Source: SURF-28 sp034521465 (GTDB lineage: Bacteria > Bacteroidota > Ignavibacteria > Ignavibacteriales > Melioribacteraceae). From it: DNA of 64,000 nt. A program made the translations under genes and the position numbers. Below are positions 60,704 through 64,000 of this stretch, one piece after another. Every line of letters starts with the position of its first letter. The stretch's first letter is position 1. Under the pieces are notes generated by a model, which worked only from the letters and a program-made list of their open reading frames with translations, searched no databases and had not been told where the DNA came from. The stretch is taken from contig JAXHMN010000010.1 in assembly GCA_034521465.1 (NCBI GenBank), positions 310,001 through 374,000 of the forward strand, in the 5' to 3' direction.

Positions 60704-61129
60704 TTAATTATTCAGTGCCCCGTTATCAATCCACAAGGCAACAGAGTCAATGATATCGTCAGAGAGTTTACCGGTAGGGGGCATTTGAACCGCTTCACCC
60801 CGAAGAACTTTTATTAACAAACTATTTTCACTATCTCCTGGTGTTACCCTGGTAAAATCAGGAAATAAAAATGACTGCTGATTAACTAAATTGGAATATG
60901 CTTCTCCCTCTGTTAAAAGAAGATTTGCCTGTGTTGCGTTTTCACCGTGACATCCCGAAAGCGCACAAGTTGTATTGAAAAGTTTTGTTTGAATTCCGGA
61001 AAATGTATTTAATTTTGGTTCGCCTTCAATCGGACTGCACTCTTCACACTGAGAAACAATATGATCAGCACACCCGGAGGTTAAACCCAATACGATAGAA
61101 AGTAAAATAAATATTATGACTCTTTTCAT
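60704..61129 (-). CDS. cytochrome c lipoprotein with a CX4CH haem motif
   Basis: 141 residues, intact. Lipobox LTSGC makes Cys20 the lipid anchor. The haem-binding motif CALSGCH spans residues 55-61, that is four residues between the cysteines instead of two. VQMPPTGKLSDDIIDSVALWIDNG supplies the usual methionine ligand and final helix of cytochrome c. A second cysteine pair (QCEEC, residues 28-31) lacks a histidine. This form is seen in planctomycete-type and Ignavibacteria cytochromes. Confidence 0.85.
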   Translation of the reverse strand: MKRVIIFILLSIVLGLTSGCADHIVSQCEECSPIEGEPKLNTFSGIQTKLFNTTCALSGCHGENATQANLLLTEGEAYSNLVNQQSFLFPDFTRVTPGDSENSLLIKVLRGEAVQMPPTGKLSDDIIDSVALWIDNGALNN

Positions 61130-61186
61130 ACCCGTCCTGTTTAATCTTTACTAGATTATTTTATAATCAAAGAAAATGATGAGAAA

Positions 61187-62815
61187 CTACTTCAAAAGAA
61201 TCATCTTCTTGGAATCAGTGAAGTTATCACTTTGAATTCTGTAAATGTAAACTCCACTTTCAAAGTTTGATGCATCAAACGTAACATCATGTTGACCCGC
61301 ATTCATTTTTCTGTCTAGTAATACAGCCACCTCTCTCCCAAGTATATCATAAACTTTCAGCGTAACAGTTCCCGCCGATGGAATCGAGAAACTTACAGTG
61401 GTACTTGGATTAAACGGATTTGGATAATTTTGCTTCAAGTCGTATGAAAGAGGAACCTCTTGATCACCCACTGAACTAATACCTGGCCATTCGATATCCG
61501 TGAATTCTGTATTGTGAGTGAAGTTCTGAACAAAATTACCTGAGCTGCTATTAAAATTTAATCTCCATGCATGATCTGTCGGCGGCGCATCATATTCACC
61601 GTTCCCGTTATGATCTGCATAAAAATCGACAACATAATTGTGCTCAGTTTCTATTTGTGGGATCGACACAGAAAAATCTTCACCGGATATTTCATCTATT
61701 GTTACTCTGCCGAGTTCCTCTTGATTGTCACCCCTGTATATTCGCAGTTCAAATTTTTGCCCGAGATGAGGAGTCATACTCACAAGATTCAGTGTATATA
61801 AATATTTCCAGTCGATATCGGTAAAATCGGTATTGTGAGAAAATGCAACTTCAGAATCCCCGTTTGTACTTTGGAATTCTAATTCCCAAGCATGATCTGT
61901 TGTAGGAGCATCATATATACCATTCCCATTGTGGTCTGCATAAAATTCCACCTTGTATTCTTTATTCAGTTCAAGTCCGGGAATTGAAACTGAAAAATCT
62001 GCTTGAGGAATAAACTCAATTCTTTTTCGACCAACCTCTTCGGAAGTCAAATCATCTTCAACACGAATCTCCATCAATTGATCTAAATGAGGAGTCATGC
62101 CGGTAAGATTTAATGTGAATAAATACTTCCAGTCTATATCTGTAAAATCAGTATTGTGCTCAAAATTAATTACATCATCACCATGAGCATCATCTAACTC
62201 CAATCGCCATGCGTGATCAGCCGGCGGCGAATCGTAAAGACCGTTTTCGTTGTGATCGGCAAAAAAGTCTATTGTGTAACTTCTACCCGGAATGATTACA
62301 TCGAGAGATAGATTAAAACTTTCCGAAATTTGAGTTGAAGTGCGTCCTACCTCTGTTCCATTCAATTTATCGATTATGCGCAGGTAAAGAGTTTGATCAA
62401 CGTGAGGAGTCATACCTGAAAAATTTATTTCAAGCGAACTGAGTGGTGAGCTTGATGAATTTCCGGGTTCTGAAACTAAATCGGAGTTTCCCGGATTACT
62501 AGCGCCGGAAGTCCACATCCCATAAGGATCTTGTAATTCTTGCCCGTTAGTTACTCCGTCATTATCTGCGTCCAAACTGGCAAGCAGCGGACTCCATTGA
62601 ACATTTCCTGCTGCTCCCGGTGAGGAGAGAAATCTTGTTTCTACAAGTTTTCCAAAATCATTTCTCGCATCTCCTCCAAACTGACTCATGTGACAATTTT
62701 GGCAAGAGTTTACCGAGCCGTTAGGAATTTGAGAAACTCTAAACTGCCTTGAAAAGAGAACAATAGTTCCCATAAAAGAAATGACCAAAAATAAAGTAAT
62801 TACTCTGCTCTTCAT
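61187..62815 (-). CDS. secreted monohaem protein with three repeats and a type IX sorting domain
   Basis: 542 residues, intact. Signal peptide, haem motif SCQNCHMSQFGGDARNDFGK at residues 37-56, then DADNDGVTNGQELQDPYG (calcium-loop-like). Three repeats of about 105 residues follow, each with a (L/V)xxMTPHxxQ strand, a DHNxNGxYDxPxxDHAWxL loop and HNT(D/E)FTDI(D/E)W. The C-terminal 80 residues (QNYPNPFNPSTTVSF ... GVYIYRIQSDNFTDSKKMILLK) are a type IX secretion sorting domain. Haem plus surface export suggests electron transfer outside the cell, which is inference. Confidence 0.9.
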   Translation of the reverse strand: MKSRVITLFLVISFMGTIVLFSRQFRVSQIPNGSVNSCQNCHMSQFGGDARNDFGKLVETRFLSSPGAAGNVQWSPLLASLDADNDGVTNGQELQDPYGMWTSGASNPGNSDLVSEPGNSSSSPLSSLEINFSGMTPHVDQTLYLRIIDKLNGTEVGRTSTQISESFNLSLDVIIPGRSYTIDFFADHNENGLYDSPPADHAWRLELDDAHGDDVINFEHNTDFTDIDWKYLFTLNLTGMTPHLDQLMEIRVEDDLTSEEVGRKRIEFIPQADFSVSIPGLELNKEYKVEFYADHNGNGIYDAPTTDHAWELEFQSTNGDSEVAFSHNTDFTDIDWKYLYTLNLVSMTPHLGQKFELRIYRGDNQEELGRVTIDEISGEDFSVSIPQIETEHNYVVDFYADHNGNGEYDAPPTDHAWRLNFNSSSGNFVQNFTHNTEFTDIEWPGISSVGDQEVPLSYDLKQNYPNPFNPSTTVSFSIPSAGTVTLKVYDILGREVAVLLDRKMNAGQHDVTFDASNFESGVYIYRIQSDNFTDSKKMILLK

Positions 62816-63060
62816 TGGAGCCCCCTAACTGTTTTTATTTACAAAATTGTAGGTAATCCAAAATATTATCAGCAACGGTTGCAATTGATATTATTCAGAA
62901 CTACTCGCATTACATACTTCCAAAAAATTTAGCGCAATCCAACAATAATTTTAAAAATTCAATTTTGGGAATAAGTATCAGTCTTTAATTGTACGACCTA
63001 GTACAAAATAGTTGTAGATGAGTAAATTGTCTGTGACTAAATCACACAAGAGGTATTATT
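62816..63060. other. upstream region of the secreted haem gene
   Basis: No gene seen. A word TGTACGACCTAGTACAAAAT near 62990 contains a GTAC-centred repeat pair (GTACGACCTAGTAC). It also holds the end of the Crp/Fnr gene's 3' side. Confidence 0.3.
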
Positions 63061-63732
63061 TTATTGGAGGAGAGAAAGTTCTTTTTGTAGTTTTTCACTA
63101 TCGGTAACCACAATTTTGCCTCTATGGAGGCGCAGAATATTTTGTTTTTCAAGTTGCTTTAAAGACCGGCTCACAACTTCTCTTGCTGTTCCAATCTCAA
63201 TGGCAATTTTTTGATGAGTGGTTTGAATTTCATAACCTTCTTTAATAAAAGCAGATTTCAAGAATTCTAAAATTCTGATGTCAATACTTTTGAAAGATAT
63301 GTTCTCAAGTATATTTATTACATTAAACAAAACTCTGGAAAGGTAATCGAATATGTACTGGTTCCATAAATTATATTTTCCAAGCCATTCTCTAAGCACA
63401 GATTCCTGAATTAGAAGTACCTCACAATCTTCTTCAACAAGCGCAACAGCAGGAAAAGTTTTCTTTGAGAGCAGACAAGAAATCGTCAAGATACAACTTT
63501 GACCCGGCTCAATTCGGTAAAGAGTCATTTCTTGACCTTTAGAACCAAGTTTGAACACACGCACCAATCCCGACTTAATTATTGGGAAGTAGTTACAAGG
63601 ATCCCCTTCCATAGAAAGGTAAGTTCCGGCTTTAACTCGTTGAGCTACGACATTATCGCGAAAATCATTGAGTAGATTTTCATCGGCTTCTGCAAAAAAA
63701 GGAACTACTTTATTTAATTCGATTTCAGACAT
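63061..63732 (-). CDS. Crp/Fnr-family transcription regulator
   Basis: 223 residues, intact. Cyclic-nucleotide-type sensor fold (KVVPFFAEADENLLNDF, GDPCNYFPIIKSGLVRVFK, YRIEPGQSCILTISCLLS with two cysteines), dimer helix (WNQYIFDYLSRVLFNVINILE) and C-terminal winged helix TTHQKIAIEIGTAREVVSRSLKQLEKQNILRL. The recognition helix carries E..SR, the usual contact set. There is no N-terminal FNR cysteine cluster, so the signal is uncertain; the SC....SC pair is often seen in nitrogen-oxide or redox-linked members. Confidence 0.9.
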   Translation of the reverse strand: MSEIELNKVVPFFAEADENLLNDFRDNVVAQRVKAGTYLSMEGDPCNYFPIIKSGLVRVFKLGSKGQEMTLYRIEPGQSCILTISCLLSKKTFPAVALVEEDCEVLLIQESVLREWLGKYNLWNQYIFDYLSRVLFNVINILENISFKSIDIRILEFLKSAFIKEGYEIQTTHQKIAIEIGTAREVVSRSLKQLEKQNILRLHRGKIVVTDSEKLQKELSLLQ

Positions 63733-63966
63733 GTTAAAATTTTATCTGCTCCTAAATTCAACTTAAGATAACAATTATCTTGGAAAAGTGTTTACATGTT
63801 TATTCCTATTTCTTGAAATTAAATAGTACTAGAATTTTGAACCGGTTATAAGCTCATTCTTTTATGATCGCTATTACAATTTTACATTTTTAATTGAACC
63901 GAATAATCGGGGAGAAAAAATCTACCCATAAGTTGACAACACATCTTTTTATTCATATATTATAAT

Positions 63967-63982
63967 CAGAATAAAAATTCTG
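63967..63982. promoter_or_regulatory. second copy of the nar-type palindrome
   Basis: CAGAAT-AAAA-ATTCTG in the flanks ATAATCAG...CTGTTTATTAA, matching the palindrome at 45821-45836 apart from the central four bases. It is 235 bases upstream of the Crp/Fnr start and may control either that gene or one beyond the right edge. Confidence 0.55.
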
Positions 63983-64000
63983 TTTATTAATTGCCGTTTT

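Noticed and set aside
1..64000. CRISPR arrays, tRNA or rRNA genes
   Set aside because: No regularly spaced short repeats and no tRNA cloverleaf or rRNA sequence were seen; the three-unit repeat at 46.2 kb is inside a gene and lacks spacers.

Overview
The window looks like part of a low-GC chromosome from the Ignavibacteria (Bacteroidota/Chlorobi group). The main reasons are a secreted protein with a classic type IX secretion tail (YPNPFNPSTT near its C-terminus), a TonB receptor, an ISAon1-type element, and a respiratory gene set typical of that group. This placement is inferred from gene content only. The consensus is noisy: most genes between about 1 and 31 kb, and many up to 60 kb, carry one or more 1-2 base indels, usually in homopolymers, with the protein simply continuing in another frame. 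I therefore report reconstructed gene spans and treat most frameshifts as probable sequence error. Clear exceptions are the IS-split porin and probably the internally repeated arylamine N-acetyltransferase.

Layout. 1-9.3 kb is an accessory border: the end of argB, a yefM-yoeB toxin-antitoxin pair, a porin gene split by an IS110-type element lying in tandem with a truncated copy, a Phd/YafQ-like toxin-antitoxin pair, and a TonB receptor with two ECF-like membrane proteins. 9.9-18.8 kb is a periplasmic nitrate reductase locus on the minus strand (porin, tetrahaem cytochrome, napA, napD, napG-like, napH-like, tatA). It has a near-perfect sigma-54 promoter and its own histidine kinase and NtrC-type activator just upstream. 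19-22.9 kb is a Rieske / cytochrome b / octahaem HAO-like operon with a second sigma-54-like site. 22.9-25.5 kb holds a decayed DprA-like gene and an AlbA-type ATP-binding protein. 25.6-28.9 kb encodes ammonia-forming nitrite reductase (nrfHA) with a polyferredoxin.

29-34.7 kb carries a divergent plus-strand operon (4Fe-4S protein, DUF438/haemerythrin/PAS protein, DUF1858 protein), then an Rrf2 regulator, a haemerythrin protein and a NarK transporter. 35-36.3 kb is a second IS110-family element. 36.4-45.8 kb is the membrane-bound nitrate reductase operon (dihaem cytochrome c, narG, narH, narJ, narI, a second narK). 46-54.9 kb has an acetyltransferase with an internal triplication, a DUF2652 cyclase-like protein, a cupin, and an export-type cluster (outer-membrane protein, LolA-like protein, YtfJ-like protein, MMPL/RND exporter, two TetR regulators). 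55-57 kb is an ISAon1 element inserted in an older integrase remnant. 57-64 kb has a Na/phosphate transporter, a minus-strand group of a beta-barrel protein, YceI, a CX4CH cytochrome lipoprotein and a secreted monohaem repeat protein, and a Crp/Fnr regulator.

Together the genes describe a facultative anaerobe with two nitrate reductases (Nap and Nar), nitrite reduction to ammonium (Nrf) and a probable extra nitrogen-oxide reductase (HAO-like) tied to a bc-type complex. Regulation appears to combine sigma-54, Rrf2 and Crp/Fnr layers. A perfect palindrome, CAGAAT-N4-ATTCTG, occurs upstream of the nar operon and again at the right edge of the window.
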